Shown here: in pieces, positions 9,471 through 18,108 of the stretch
How the letters are laid out: each line of letters starts with the position of its first letter
How positions within the stretch are numbered: position 1 is the first letter of the stretch
NCBI RefSeq assembly: GCF_001542815.1
Contig: NZ_CP006992.1
Span: 5,027,501-5,091,500 of the forward strand
Length of the DNA stretch: 64,000 bases
Origin: Methylobacterium sp. AMS5
GTDB lineage: Bacteria; Pseudomonadota; Alphaproteobacteria; Rhizobiales; Beijerinckiaceae
Direction of reading: 5' to 3'
Position numbers and translations under genes: made by a program
Notes under the pieces: generated by a model
What the model was told of the DNA's origin: nothing
What the model saw: the letters and a program-made list of their open reading frames with translations, nothing else
Databases searched by the model: none

Positions 9471-9885
9471 CTGCCGTTTCAGAATGGAGGGCGCGCGAGC
9501 GGAGGGAATGCCCGCCCGGCGGCCGGATCGATCTACCGTTCCCCAGGGATGCCGTACCGGGACCGGCCCGAAGCCCGACAGGCGGGTGGGCGGTGCCGTG
9601 GCGACCGGTTTCACGGGCGACGCCGTCCGGCTCTTGGTTCGTGCCTGCCGTCGGCCGCAGCCGTTTCGCTGCGCCGCGACGATGCGGAGGCCGCAGGACG
9701 GCCTCGACTGCATTTCTTATCTGGAATTAATCAGAACTGGGACGCTCTGGCAATCGCGCGACCCGGCTGTGTCCGTCGCATCGGCGTCCCGAGGCGTCGA
9801 TCGGCCGTACCCCGAGCGATCGCTCGGAATCGTCTGTGCGGTCGCGCACATCAGGGCTGTGTCAAATGCTGGCCCCGCCCCGTTC
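9471..9885. other. Intergenic region, no gene supported
   Basis: About 415 bases upstream of the molybdenum hydroxylase operon and beyond the 3' end of the next minus-strand gene. It should hold the operon promoter. A locally AT-rich patch at 9714-9735 stands out, but no confident motif or structured RNA is seen. Confidence 0.5.
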
Positions 9886-10230
9886 TCAGCGGCGCTCGTG
9901 CTCGAGCTTCACGGCGGCGGGCAGGGCCGTGTACCACGCGGCATAGGGCGTGTTGGCGATCATGCGCCGGTTGAGGTCGGGCGTTCCGTCCGTCCACCAG
10001 ACGGGGCCGCGTTCGCCGAGCCCGTGCTTGGCGGCATCGACGGCCGCGCGGGCATGCACGAGTGCCGCTTCGTCGCCGGAGCGCTTGGCCGCGCGCACCC
10101 CGCGGCGAGCATCCATCAGGTCGCGGACCAAGCGGTCGCGCTGCAACGGTTCGAGATCCGGCCGATGGCGCCGCCACAGCCGGCCGTGCACGACGATGTA
10201 GCGCCCATCCGGCGTCTCCAGCACCCGCAT
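9886..10230 (-). CDS. Conserved hypothetical protein with WWTDGTPDLNRR motif
   Basis: A 114-residue soluble protein. The N-terminal half has WRRHRPDLEPLQRDRLVRDL; the C-terminal half has a striking GPVWWTDGTPDLNRRMIANTPYA segment (two conserved blocks). It has the look of a small family conserved in Hyphomicrobiales, recognised from general experience rather than from a search. There is no signal peptide or membrane segment. The function is unknown. Confidence 0.6.
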   Translation of the reverse strand: MRVLETPDGRYIVVHGRLWRRHRPDLEPLQRDRLVRDLMDARRGVRAAKRSGDEAALVHARAAVDAAKHGLGERGPVWWTDGTPDLNRRMIANTPYAAWYTALPAAVKLEHERR

Positions 10231-10366
10231 CGCCGCTCCCTCGCCTGGATCTCAGGATGCCCCGTCACCGATCCCGAATCCTCCGACCGCGACCGTCCAG
10301 CGGAGGTTGCCCGAGAGGGACCGAGACGGGGACGCTTGTCCCACGTGAAGGTTCCGGGGCGGCATC

Positions 10367-10570
10367 TCAGGCGAAGTCGCCGACCTTGTCGGCGACGACG
10401 TCGGGCGCCGTCACCGAGGCGTGGCCCGCCTGCCAGAGCCGGTGATCGTCCGAGCCCGATTCGTGCGGGTTGCTGTCCGCCCCCTCGCGCCGCTCGGCAG
10501 CCCGGCGGCCATCGAGATAGGCAGGCTCGTTGGTCTCGTCCCAGTCGATGCCAGTGCCGATACCGTCCAT
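10367..10570 (-). CDS. Small acidic hypothetical protein (67 aa)
   Basis: A 67-residue protein beginning MDGIGTGIDWDETNEPAYLD. The short start at 10570 is chosen because GGAGG lies 6 bases upstream, a strong ribosome binding site; the longer frame upstream lacks one. It is acidic and hydrophilic with no known domain. It lies upstream of, and in the same direction as, the previous gene, 136 bases apart. Confidence 0.55.
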   Translation of the reverse strand: MDGIGTGIDWDETNEPAYLDGRRAAERREGADSNPHESGSDDHRLWQAGHASVTAPDVVADKVGDFA

Positions 10571-10926
10571 GGTGCCCCTCCGCTCGCGACCCGCAGCCTT
10601 CGCGCCCGCGGAATGTCCCGCGGAATGTATCGCTGCCCGCGCTGATGGCGAGGGGCGCGCTGGAGCAACCGCACCGCGCTGCCGGCCAAGCGAGGTTTGC
10701 GTTCGGGCGTGGTTCACTTAAGCCGCGCTTGGTGTCTCTCAGCAAATTCCCGCCCCACCGTCAGGTCCGAAGGGGTGACGGTCGGTGATCGGGAGTCTTG
10801 AAAGGCACGCTGAGGCTGCCTCCCGCCGGAGACGGGACGGGGTGGCGCGCGTTTCATGCGTGAATCCGCACGGCCGGCCCTGTCGGCAGGATCACCCAAC
10901 ACCAAGTACGGCCCCGAGGACGCCCG
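10571..10926. other. Divergent intergenic region, nothing further supported
   Basis: About 356 bases between two divergent small genes. Open frames here read antisense or out of phase and lack a ribosome binding site. It must hold both promoters, but none can be named with confidence. Confidence 0.4.
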
Positions 10927-11172
10927 ATGAGTCGCCTGGACGAACTGAAGAACGACCCCGCCTTCCGCCAAGCCGTGCTCGCGGTGCGCGGCGCGGCCAG
11001 CACCCTGAGCGGGCGGGCGATGACCCTCGAGGAGGCCGAGCTGCTGGTGAGCTTCGCGCTCGCCACCTACGCCAATGCCGGCGGCCTCGCGGAGCCGAGC
11101 CTGAGCCGGCTCGCGCGCTTCGCCGGCAAGGTCGAGCCCCATGAGAGCTTCGAGAGCATGATGAAGCACTGA
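10927..11172 (+). CDS. Small helical hypothetical protein (81 aa)
   Basis: An 81-residue, probably all-helical protein (MSRLDELKNDPAFRQAVLAV...LEEAELLVSFALATYANAGG). GAGGAC lies 5 bases before the ATG, which supports translation. There is no signal peptide and no recognised domain. The gene is followed by a palindromic repeat and converges with the PEP carboxylase-like gene. Confidence 0.6.
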   Translation: MSRLDELKNDPAFRQAVLAVRGAASTLSGRAMTLEEAELLVSFALATYANAGGLAEPSLSRLARFAGKVEPHESFESMMKH

Positions 11173-11183
11173 GGCCAGCTGAA

Positions 11184-11227
11184 GCGCATTCCGACGAAGT
11201 GGTCACCGGTTCGTCGAAAGAATGCGC
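11184..11227. repeat. Imperfect palindromic intergenic repeat
   Basis: GCGCATTC-CGACGAA (11184-11198) pairs with TTCGTCG-(AAA)-GAATGCGC (11210-11227) around a loop containing GTGGTCACC. The core pattern (CGAA..GTGG..ACCGG..TTCG) resembles an abundant family of intergenic palindromes in Hyphomicrobiales and is related to the hairpin at 28304-28332. It lies between convergent genes, so it may also act as a bidirectional transcription end. Confidence 0.6.
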
Positions 11228-11337
11228 GTCACAACCACGGGCTGGAGTCATATTCGGCCCGATGCAATGGGGTCGGATACGGCCCGAGGGGGGCAACGAG
11301 CCCCCCTTGCTCTTGATTGTGCCCTTGCCTCTCGGTT

Positions 11338-14301
11338 TCAGCCGAACGCGCCGACCTCGTGCTGGATGATCCCCGAGATCTCCCGCACCCGCTCGAACAT
11401 CCGCCGGATCGGGCCGAACAGCGTGTTGTGCTCGGTCTCGTAGGTGCCGACGTCGCGCGGGCCCGGCGGCTCGCCGAAGTTCAGGCCGAGCGTCGGGTCG
11501 GGGGTCACGGGGTAGATCTCGTCGAGCAGCTTCAGGCAGCCGTCGATGTCGAGGCGCAGGAAGCGCTCCAGCAGCGCCTCGCGGGTCAGGCCCGCCTGCG
11601 GGCGGAAGCTCGGAATGTGGGCGGCCAGGAACCAGATCCGGTGGATCAGCGCGAGACGGATCGCGTGGAGCAGGGCCAGCCGGGTCGACATCGCCGCCAG
11701 ATCCGGCGCCGCGGCCTGGAGCAGAAGCCCGTCGCGGGTGAGACGACCGAACAGGCGGCGCAGGTCGGGCGAGAGGTTCAGCCGCTCCAGCGCGGCGGCG
11801 ATGGTGACGAGCTCGTCGCGCCGCGCGTCGCGCCGGGTGCGCCGGGCCCGCTCCAGCCACACGGCCGGATCGAGCGTGTCGATATAGGCGCGCATGACGT
11901 CGAGGTCGCCGACGCTGGCGGCGTGCTGCACGAGGCGGAAGGCGCGGGAGAAGCGCACCGAGTTCGTCCGCATATGCCGGAACAGCTCCGGCGCCCGGTG
12001 CGCGGCGCGGCCGACGCCGTGCAGCGAGTTCGCGAGATAGCCGAGCTGCTGCAGGATCGCGTTGTTGGGGATCGCCCGCATCTGCCGCGGATGGGTGATC
12101 GCGGCCGGGCCCCCGCCATCCGACTGGCGCGCAACGGGGCGCGAGCCGGTGCGGTCGATCAGACTCGGGCCGAAGGTGCCGAGAAGGGCGGCGTAGCCGC
12201 GATCATCGACCAGGGTTTCCATGTCCTGGCGGACAACGCGGAAGAACTCGGCGGCGAAGTCGGCCTCTTCGTAGATCGGGTCCGTGGTGGGTGCGGCGGC
12301 CCGGTCGTTGAGCGCGTAATCGGCGAAGGCGTCGTCCTCGGTCAGCGCGTCGGCGAAGACGTGCTCGGCGATGCGCGCCACCGAGGCGCCCGCCAGTTCG
12401 GGCGAACCGAACATCAGGTAGCCGTCCGAGCCCTGGAAGCTCGATTCGAGCCGCTCGCGCATGCCCGCCTTCGCGTTGCGCTGGCGCGAATCCTCCGGCG
12501 CGAGATAGGCGAGGCGGTCGCGGAGGCTCGTTGGGTGGGCACCCCGGCCGATCGATTCGCCGTGGGTGTCGAAGATGACGAGTTCGATGTCGGAGAGCCC
12601 GTTCTGCGTCATCAGCTCGGTGATGCGCAGGCGCAGCCGCTCGATCCAGAAGGTGGCCGCCAACTGGCCGACATAGCGCCCGGAATCCGAGTAGCCGAAC
12701 TGGACCGAGAGCCGGCCGAGGCGCTTGAGGTGGTTGCGCCAGTGCGGGTTGCGCAGGGCGTCGTCGAGGACGCGGATGCCCTGTTCGAGCGCGCTCGCGG
12801 TCTCGAACAGCGGCGTGATCTCGAGCTTGTCCGAGATGCCGTAATGGCGCGCGAGCCAGAGCGCGGAGAGCAGGGTGTAGCCGGTCTCGGTCTCGGCGAT
12901 GAGGAAGCGCACCGGGTGCGTGCCGTCGACATGCTTGAGGATCTGGGTGATCGTCATCATCAGCCGCGCGGCCGAGGCGCGCTCGGCGGCGAGCGCTCCG
13001 AAATCGACGGGCACGGGGCGCACGTCGTTGAGCAGCGTGTTGATCGCCGAGAGGTGCGAGCGGCGCTGCGCCGCGTCGGTCGGCTCGCCCTCGAGATCGA
13101 TGACCCGGCGCACCGCGTTGTGGATCTGGCTGGCGTTGAGCCGGAAATGCGGCAGGGCGTTCGAGAGGCCGTGGGCGGCAATGCCTGAGCGCAGCACGGC
13201 GATGGCGCGGCGGTCCGCATCGGTCTCGGCGGCGCCGATCGCCGCGGCCAGCCCGGCCAGGATCGGCCCGGCATCGGTCTGCGCGCGCTCGCGCTCGATG
13301 ATGAGGGCCAGCGCGAAGCGGTGGACCGCTTCCAGCGAGGGCTTGGTGCCGAGCAGCGGCGCGCCCGCGAGCTGACGCTCGACGGCGTCCCGCGCGCCCG
13401 CGGTCAGCTCGCGCACCACGCGGGTGGCCGGCACGTCCGGCAGGTCGCGCATCAGCCGGTCGAACTGCATGCGCTTGGAAATCAGCCGGTAGCGCATCGT
13501 GTCCCACCAGCCGATATCGGTGCGACCGTCGGTGTCGCAGCCGACCCAGCTCGCGATGGCCAGCGGCTTGGGCACCAGCTCGGTCCAACGATCCGGCCAG
13601 CGGGCGCGGGCGGCATCGAGGATCGCGCCGTTGAAGGCGTCGATCGCCGCACGGCCGTGGTTGGCGGCGACGCAGGCCTGCTCGAATTCGTCGTCGAGGC
13701 TGATCTGCGGATCGGGCCGGGTCGAGCGGGCGGCGGCTTCGCCGATGATCGGCGCGCGCCGGTCGGCATCGGCGAGCGAGGCGGCCCGCGCGATCAACTC
13801 GGCCACGGCCCGCGGCATGCCGAAGGTGGGGTGCGCCGTGAACACCGCCGCAAAAGCGGTGCGGCCGACGCGCTCGCGGAACGCGTCGAAATCGCCCGAG
13901 CCCCGCGCCACCGCCGCCACGAGCCGGTTCGCGACCTCCACCGCGGGCGCCGCCTCCCCCGTGGCGGCGTCGGTGTCGAGGCCGACATAGGCGCGCAGCC
14001 GCTCAGCCCTGTCTGTCAGCGCCCGCCGCCGCAGGGTGGCGAGCAGGGCGTCGAGATCCGATTCCCCGATCTCGTCCCGGTCGAGCCGGCGGGTGATGGC
14101 GAGCGTGACGGCGAGAACGGGGTTGCGGAACGGGTCCTCGCTCGCCTGCTCGCGGGTGCGGGCGACGAGGTCGAGAAGCTCGGCTTCCAAATCGCGATCC
14201 GTGGGCCGTGCGGACGCGGCGGTCGGGTGCCCGGATGTCGGCATCGAGGCGTTCGGCATCGAGGATTGCGGCGGGCCGGAGCGGGGGTCTTCGAGGGGCA
14301 T
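11338..14301 (-). CDS. Divergent phosphoenolpyruvate carboxylase homologue
   Basis: A 987-residue protein alignable to PEP carboxylase over its length: FTAHPTFG (His157) for VLTAHPTE, PLFETASALEQG for PLFETIDDL, GYSDSGRYVG for GYSDSAKDAG, THGESIGRG (His580) for FHGRGGSIGRGG, and RAIPNNAILQQLG for RAIPWVFAWTQ. The catalytic histidines and the second Arg of the glycine loop are kept. The Lys of YSDSAK is Arg (542), and the loop lost two residues including the first Arg. The canonical enzyme makes oxaloacetate from PEP and bicarbonate and is central to the serine cycle of methylotrophs. These changes suggest altered or lost carboxylase activity. AGGAA lies 7 bases before the ATG at 14301; the Ser/Pro-rich N-terminus is extra. 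Confidence 0.8.
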   Translation of the reverse strand: MPLEDPRSGPPQSSMPNASMPTSGHPTAASARPTDRDLEAELLDLVARTREQASEDPFRNPVLAVTLAITRRLDRDEIGESDLDALLATLRRRALTDRAERLRAYVGLDTDAATGEAAPAVEVANRLVAAVARGSGDFDAFRERVGRTAFAAVFTAHPTFGMPRAVAELIARAASLADADRRAPIIGEAAARSTRPDPQISLDDEFEQACVAANHGRAAIDAFNGAILDAARARWPDRWTELVPKPLAIASWVGCDTDGRTDIGWWDTMRYRLISKRMQFDRLMRDLPDVPATRVVRELTAGARDAVERQLAGAPLLGTKPSLEAVHRFALALIIERERAQTDAGPILAGLAAAIGAAETDADRRAIAVLRSGIAAHGLSNALPHFRLNASQIHNAVRRVIDLEGEPTDAAQRRSHLSAINTLLNDVRPVPVDFGALAAERASAARLMMTITQILKHVDGTHPVRFLIAETETGYTLLSALWLARHYGISDKLEITPLFETASALEQGIRVLDDALRNPHWRNHLKRLGRLSVQFGYSDSGRYVGQLAATFWIERLRLRITELMTQNGLSDIELVIFDTHGESIGRGAHPTSLRDRLAYLAPEDSRQRNAKAGMRERLESSFQGSDGYLMFGSPELAGASVARIAEHVFADALTEDDAFADYALNDRAAAPTTDPIYEEADFAAEFFRVVRQDMETLVDDRGYAALLGTFGPSLIDRTGSRPVARQSDGGGPAAITHPRQMRAIPNNAILQQLGYLANSLHGVGRAAHRAPELFRHMRTNSVRFSRAFRLVQHAASVGDLDVMRAYIDTLDPAVWLERARRTRRDARRDELVTIAAALERLNLSPDLRRLFGRLTRDGLLLQAAAPDLAAMSTRLALLHAIRLALIHRIWFLAAHIPSFRPQAGLTREALLERFLRLDIDGCLKLLDEIYPVTPDPTLGLNFGEPPGPRDVGTYETEHNTLFGPIRRMFERVREISGIIQHEVGAFG

Positions 14302-14561
14302 CGAGCGTTCCTGGGCGTGAGCGGCCGGTGACCGTCGGACGGCGTCGACCACGCGGTTCTCACCCTTCGGCCCGAGACGCAAGGACCGTTCCGGCAAGGG
14401 GGGTAGACGGGGATGTGGAGGGAAGACGTGTCGGCGTGATCGCGCGGCTCGATTGCGAAAAGTGCCGCCAACCCTGGCCCTCTCCCCGCTCGCTGCCTCG
14501 GCAAGGCCGAAGCCTCCTGCGCGTGCAACGGCGTGCGATCCGGTCTAAGGTCGGGACGATC

Positions 14562-14993
14562 ATGGAAACCCTGGTGATCCTTGCCGCGGCGGCGGCGACC
14601 CTGCTCGCCTGCGTCTTCGTGGTAACGCTCTCCAAGGGGCCGCCCCGGCCGCCCCTGCGCCTTCCCCGCGAGGAGGAATGGGCCGACGATGCGGATGCCG
14701 TCGTGAAGGCGCTGATCCCGTCTCAGCCGAGCCCGATCGACCGCGGGGCGCAGGTTCTCGATGCTCGCGTTCTCGACGACCCGATCCGCGATGGCGATCT
14801 CATTGACGGTCACGTCATCGACGGCGAAACGGTCGATGCGCCCGAGGGCGGAGAGCCTCGAACGTTTCAAGCGGAAGAACTCGATAGCCGGATGCTCGAT
14901 CAACTTCTCGACCAGCAGAACCAAGTGCTGAAGCAGACGCTCGAGCCGGACCCGCTCCCGCCCTCCGAGGCGAAGGACCGGGCGGCCCGATGA
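14562..14993 (+). CDS. Single-pass membrane-anchored acidic protein
   Basis: A 143-residue protein with an N-terminal transmembrane helix (LVILAAAAATLLACVFVVTL). A cytoplasmic or periplasmic acidic tail follows with a run of isoleucine/aspartate turns (QVLDARVLDDPIRDGDLIDG) and a Gln-rich C-terminus. Its last four bases (ATGA) overlap the start of the next gene, so the two are translationally coupled. No domain is recognised; the first upstream AUG is used. Confidence 0.6.
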   Translation: METLVILAAAAATLLACVFVVTLSKGPPRPPLRLPREEEWADDADAVVKALIPSQPSPIDRGAQVLDARVLDDPIRDGDLIDGHVIDGETVDAPEGGEPRTFQAEELDSRMLDQLLDQQNQVLKQTLEPDPLPPSEAKDRAAR

Positions 14994-15856
14994 GGCGGGT
15001 CGGCCTGCTCGCCGCCCTCGCGGCGGCCTGGACGGCGCTCGTCCCCGGCCTGATTTCCAAGGTCGTGGCACAGGACGAGGCGGCCCCGGCGCCCGCCGAG
15101 GCGGTGCCGGAGGCGCCCAAGCGCAAGGTACGGCCCAAGCCCCGCCCGAAGCCGCAGGCCAAACCCGCGCCGGCCCGGACCGAGCCCGCGACGTCGGCCG
15201 ACACGCCGCCCGCCGAACCGGCCGCGAACCCGATTCCCTCCGCTCTCCCCTCGCCCACGGGGATGAACTTTGCCGCGCCGCCGGTCGCCTGCGATCCGGG
15301 ACAGGCTGTCCGCTATCAGGGCGACAAGAATACCGAGCTGTGGGTGACCCGCAGCGGCCGCATCACCATCGACAACCCCCTGCGTCCGCTGACGCCCGAT
15401 GTGACCCGCGTGCTGCAGGTCGTGGTCGCCGGCAAGGTCGCCACCGCCTACGGGCCGGACCTGCTGTCCCTGCGCCGGGGCGCGTCGCCGGCCACGCTGG
15501 AGGGGACCATCGGCGGCCGGATCCAGTGGGACACCTCCCTCGTGGCCCTCCCCGACAGCCTGCCGATCAACGCGGAAACGGGCACGCCCCTGGCCGAGCT
15601 GCGCTTCCGCGAATGCGGCACCGCGCCCTCGGGCAGGCTCCTGCCGCCGCCGAAGGCCCGCCGCATGGCGCCGACCCCCGAAGCGGTCGCAGCGGAGGCG
15701 GAGAAGGCGGAAAAGGCGGCCAAGGCCGCCGCGCAGGCGGCCGCGAAAGCCGCGAGCGTGGGCCGGGCGGTGCAGCCCCCGGCCGGCGGCGCCCCGCAAA
15801 ATCTCACGCCGCCGCGGGCGCCGGGCTCGGCCTTGCCGCAGGGAGCGATTCCCTGA
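14990..15856 (+). CDS. Exported Lys/Pro/Ala-rich protein
   Basis: A 288-residue protein with a signal peptide (MRRVGLLAALAAAWTALVPG) and a Lys-Pro repeat (KRKVRPKPRPKPQAKP). A globular middle (residues about 90-210) with a Cys near each end (VACDPGQAV, FRECGTAPSG) comes next, followed by an Ala/Lys-rich helical tail. Overlap with the previous gene (ATGA) suggests a two-gene module of a membrane-anchored and an exported partner. The function is unknown. Confidence 0.65.
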   Translation: MRRVGLLAALAAAWTALVPGLISKVVAQDEAAPAPAEAVPEAPKRKVRPKPRPKPQAKPAPARTEPATSADTPPAEPAANPIPSALPSPTGMNFAAPPVACDPGQAVRYQGDKNTELWVTRSGRITIDNPLRPLTPDVTRVLQVVVAGKVATAYGPDLLSLRRGASPATLEGTIGGRIQWDTSLVALPDSLPINAETGTPLAELRFRECGTAPSGRLLPPPKARRMAPTPEAVAAEAEKAEKAAKAAAQAAAKAASVGRAVQPPAGGAPQNLTPPRAPGSALPQGAIP

Positions 15857-15864
15857 GCGGACCC

Positions 15865-17538
15865 GTGATCCTCGTGGTGGGCGGGGCCGGCGCCTTCGGG
15901 GCGCGGCTCATCGCCGGGCTCGCTGCGACCACCGATCTGCGCGTGATCGTCGCCGGCCGCGATGTCGCCAAGGCGGAGGTCGTGGCTCGCACCCTGCCGG
16001 ATGGACGCGGGCGGGCGGCACGCCTCGACGCGACCGAGGCGGATGCGGCGCAGTTGCGGGCGCTCGGCGCGACGGTCGTGGTGGACGCCGCCGGGCCGTT
16101 CCAGGGCGGGGCGCCGGTGCTCGCCCGCGCGGCGATCGAGGCCGGCCTGCCCTATCTCGATCTCGCCGACGGCCGCGACTTCGTGGCGGCCTTTCCCAGG
16201 CTCGATGCGGCAGCGCAGGGCAAGGGCGTCGTCGCGCTGACCGGCGCCAGCTCGACCCCGGCCCTGTCGAATGCGGCGCTCGATGCGCTCACCGCGGGCT
16301 GGCGCACGGTCGAGACGGTGCGGGTCGCCATCGTGCCGGGCAACCGGGCGCCCCGCGGCCTCTCGGTGATGCGGGCGATCCTCTCCTATGCCGGGCAGCC
16401 GGTGCGGGTGCTGCGTGCCGGGACGTGGCAGAACCGGCCCGGCTGGGGCCTGCTCGGCCGGATCGCGGTGCCGGGCCTCGGCCGGCGCTTCGCCAGTCTG
16501 TGCGAGACGCCCGACCTCGACATCCTTCCCGCCCGTTTCCCCGCCTTGCGCACGGCCCTGTTCCGCGCCGGGCTCGAACTGCCCCTGCTGCATCTGGGCC
16601 TGAGCCTCGCGAGCCTGCCGGTGCGCTGGCGGCTGCTGCCCTCGCTCGTGCCCTTCGCCCGCCCCTTCCTGGCGATCGCCGGCTGGCTCGACCGGTTCGG
16701 CAGCGACCGGGGCGGCATGAGCGTCGAAGTTTTGGGAACGGACGCGACCGGCCGGCCGGTCCGCGCCGTGTGGAGCCTCGTCGCGGAAGCCGGCGACGGG
16801 CCCTATGTCCCGACCCTGCCCGCGCTCGCCGCGATCCGCCGGCTCACCGATCCGTCCGCCGCGCCGATCCCGCCCGGTGCCCGCCCCTGTGTCGGCGTGC
16901 TCCCGCTCGCGGCGATCGAGGCGGAGATGGCGCGCCTCTCGATCCGCACTCGCTGCGACACCGATCACCCCGTGCCGCTGTTCGAGCGCGTGCTCGGGGA
17001 TGGGTTCGCGCGGATGCCCGACGCGGTGCGCCTCTTGCACGGCGCGGTGGGCGATGGCGCCTTTTGCGGCCGGGCCGCGGTGGTGCGCGGGCGCGGCCCC
17101 CTGGTCGCCCTCGTTGCCGGGCTGTTCCGCTTGCCGCCCGCCCTGGAGGATGGGCCGATCCGCGTGACGATGGAGCCCGACCTCGACGCCGGTTCGGAAC
17201 GCTGGACGCGCCATTTCCCGAGCCGCCGCTTCTCCAGCCGGATGCGGCGCGCCGGCCCCGACGGGAGCGGGCGGGTGCGCGAGCGTTTCGGCCCGTTCGC
17301 GATGGATCTCGCGGTGAGGGCCCATGCCGACGGGCTCGACATGGCGGTGACGGGCTGGCGGCTCGGCCCGCTTTCCCTGCCGCGGTTCTTGCGGCCGACG
17401 ACGCAGGCGAGCGAGCGGGTCGATGCGCAGGGCCGCTTCCGCTTCGACGTGGCCCTGTTCCTGCCGTTCCTGGGGCTGCTCGTGCATTATCGCGGTTGGC
17501 TGGTCCGCTGCGACGAGAGGGAAGAAGAAACGCCATGA
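15865..17538 (+). CDS. Saccharopine dehydrogenase-like NAD(P)-binding protein with DUF4166-type C-terminus
   Basis: A 557-residue protein. It starts with a Rossmann nucleotide-binding loop (VILVVGGAGAFGARLI) and continues as a saccharopine-dehydrogenase-like domain (VVDAAGPFQGGAPVLARAAI, YLDLADGRDFV). The last 180 residues (DGFARMPDAVRLLHG...ERWTRHFPSRRFSSRM) match the pattern of DUF4166. The GTG at 15865 is used because no ATG, GTG or TTG precedes it in frame near the Rossmann motif. The frame extends far upstream, but that part is antisense to nothing and out of phase with the previous gene. It shares an ATGA overlap with the next cupin gene. The substrate is unknown. Confidence 0.75.
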   Translation: MILVVGGAGAFGARLIAGLAATTDLRVIVAGRDVAKAEVVARTLPDGRGRAARLDATEADAAQLRALGATVVVDAAGPFQGGAPVLARAAIEAGLPYLDLADGRDFVAAFPRLDAAAQGKGVVALTGASSTPALSNAALDALTAGWRTVETVRVAIVPGNRAPRGLSVMRAILSYAGQPVRVLRAGTWQNRPGWGLLGRIAVPGLGRRFASLCETPDLDILPARFPALRTALFRAGLELPLLHLGLSLASLPVRWRLLPSLVPFARPFLAIAGWLDRFGSDRGGMSVEVLGTDATGRPVRAVWSLVAEAGDGPYVPTLPALAAIRRLTDPSAAPIPPGARPCVGVLPLAAIEAEMARLSIRTRCDTDHPVPLFERVLGDGFARMPDAVRLLHGAVGDGAFCGRAAVVRGRGPLVALVAGLFRLPPALEDGPIRVTMEPDLDAGSERWTRHFPSRRFSSRMRRAGPDGSGRVRERFGPFAMDLAVRAHADGLDMAVTGWRLGPLSLPRFLRPTTQASERVDAQGRFRFDVALFLPFLGLLVHYRGWLVRCDEREEETP

Positions 17539-17975
17539 GCGACACGCTGACGGCCGCGCAGGTGATCGATACCCTGGGGTTGAAGCCCCATCCGGAGGGC
17601 GGGCATTTCCGCGAGACGTTTCGCGACCCCCGCACGGTCGAGGGGCGCTCGGTCGGCACCGCGATCTACTACCTGCTCGGCCTCGGCGAGACTTCGGCCT
17701 GGCACCGGGTGGATGCGGCCGAGATCTGGCACTGGCATGCCGGCGCGCCGATGGTGATCACGATGAGCCCCAACGGCCACGACGCCTCCGCCCACCATCT
17801 CGGGCCCGACCTCCTGCGCGGCCAGCGTCCGCAGATCGTGGTCCCCGCGGGCCACTGGCAGACCGCGACGAGTCTGGGCGCCTGGACGCTCGTCGGCTGC
17901 ACGGTCTCGCCGGGCTTCGCGTTCTCCGGCTTCGAGATGGCGCCCGAGGATTGGCGCCCGACGCCGCGGCGCTGA
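17535..17975 (+). CDS. Cupin_5 (DUF985) family protein
   Basis: A 146-residue single-domain cupin with the DUF985 pattern: LGLKPHPEGGHFRETFRD, AIYYLLGLGETSAWHRVDA, EIWHWHAGAP and a C-terminal VSPGFAFSGFEMA. The His residues of the WHWHAG segment and Glu of HPEGG are the likely metal or ligand contacts. The start overlaps the stop of the oxidoreductase gene (ATGA). The biochemical role of the family is not established. Confidence 0.85.
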   Translation: MSDTLTAAQVIDTLGLKPHPEGGHFRETFRDPRTVEGRSVGTAIYYLLGLGETSAWHRVDAAEIWHWHAGAPMVITMSPNGHDASAHHLGPDLLRGQRPQIVVPAGHWQTATSLGAWTLVGCTVSPGFAFSGFEMAPEDWRPTPRR

Positions 17976-18108
17976 CGGGCCCCGGAGGAACCGCCCGGCG
18001 GGCTGTTCCATCTTGAGTTGATGACACCATGCCGCGGCACGGAACGCGAGAGTCGGGCGTTGCCGGTCAAGGCCCCGACGCCTTCGACCTTTGCCAGGAG
18101 ACCTCCGT

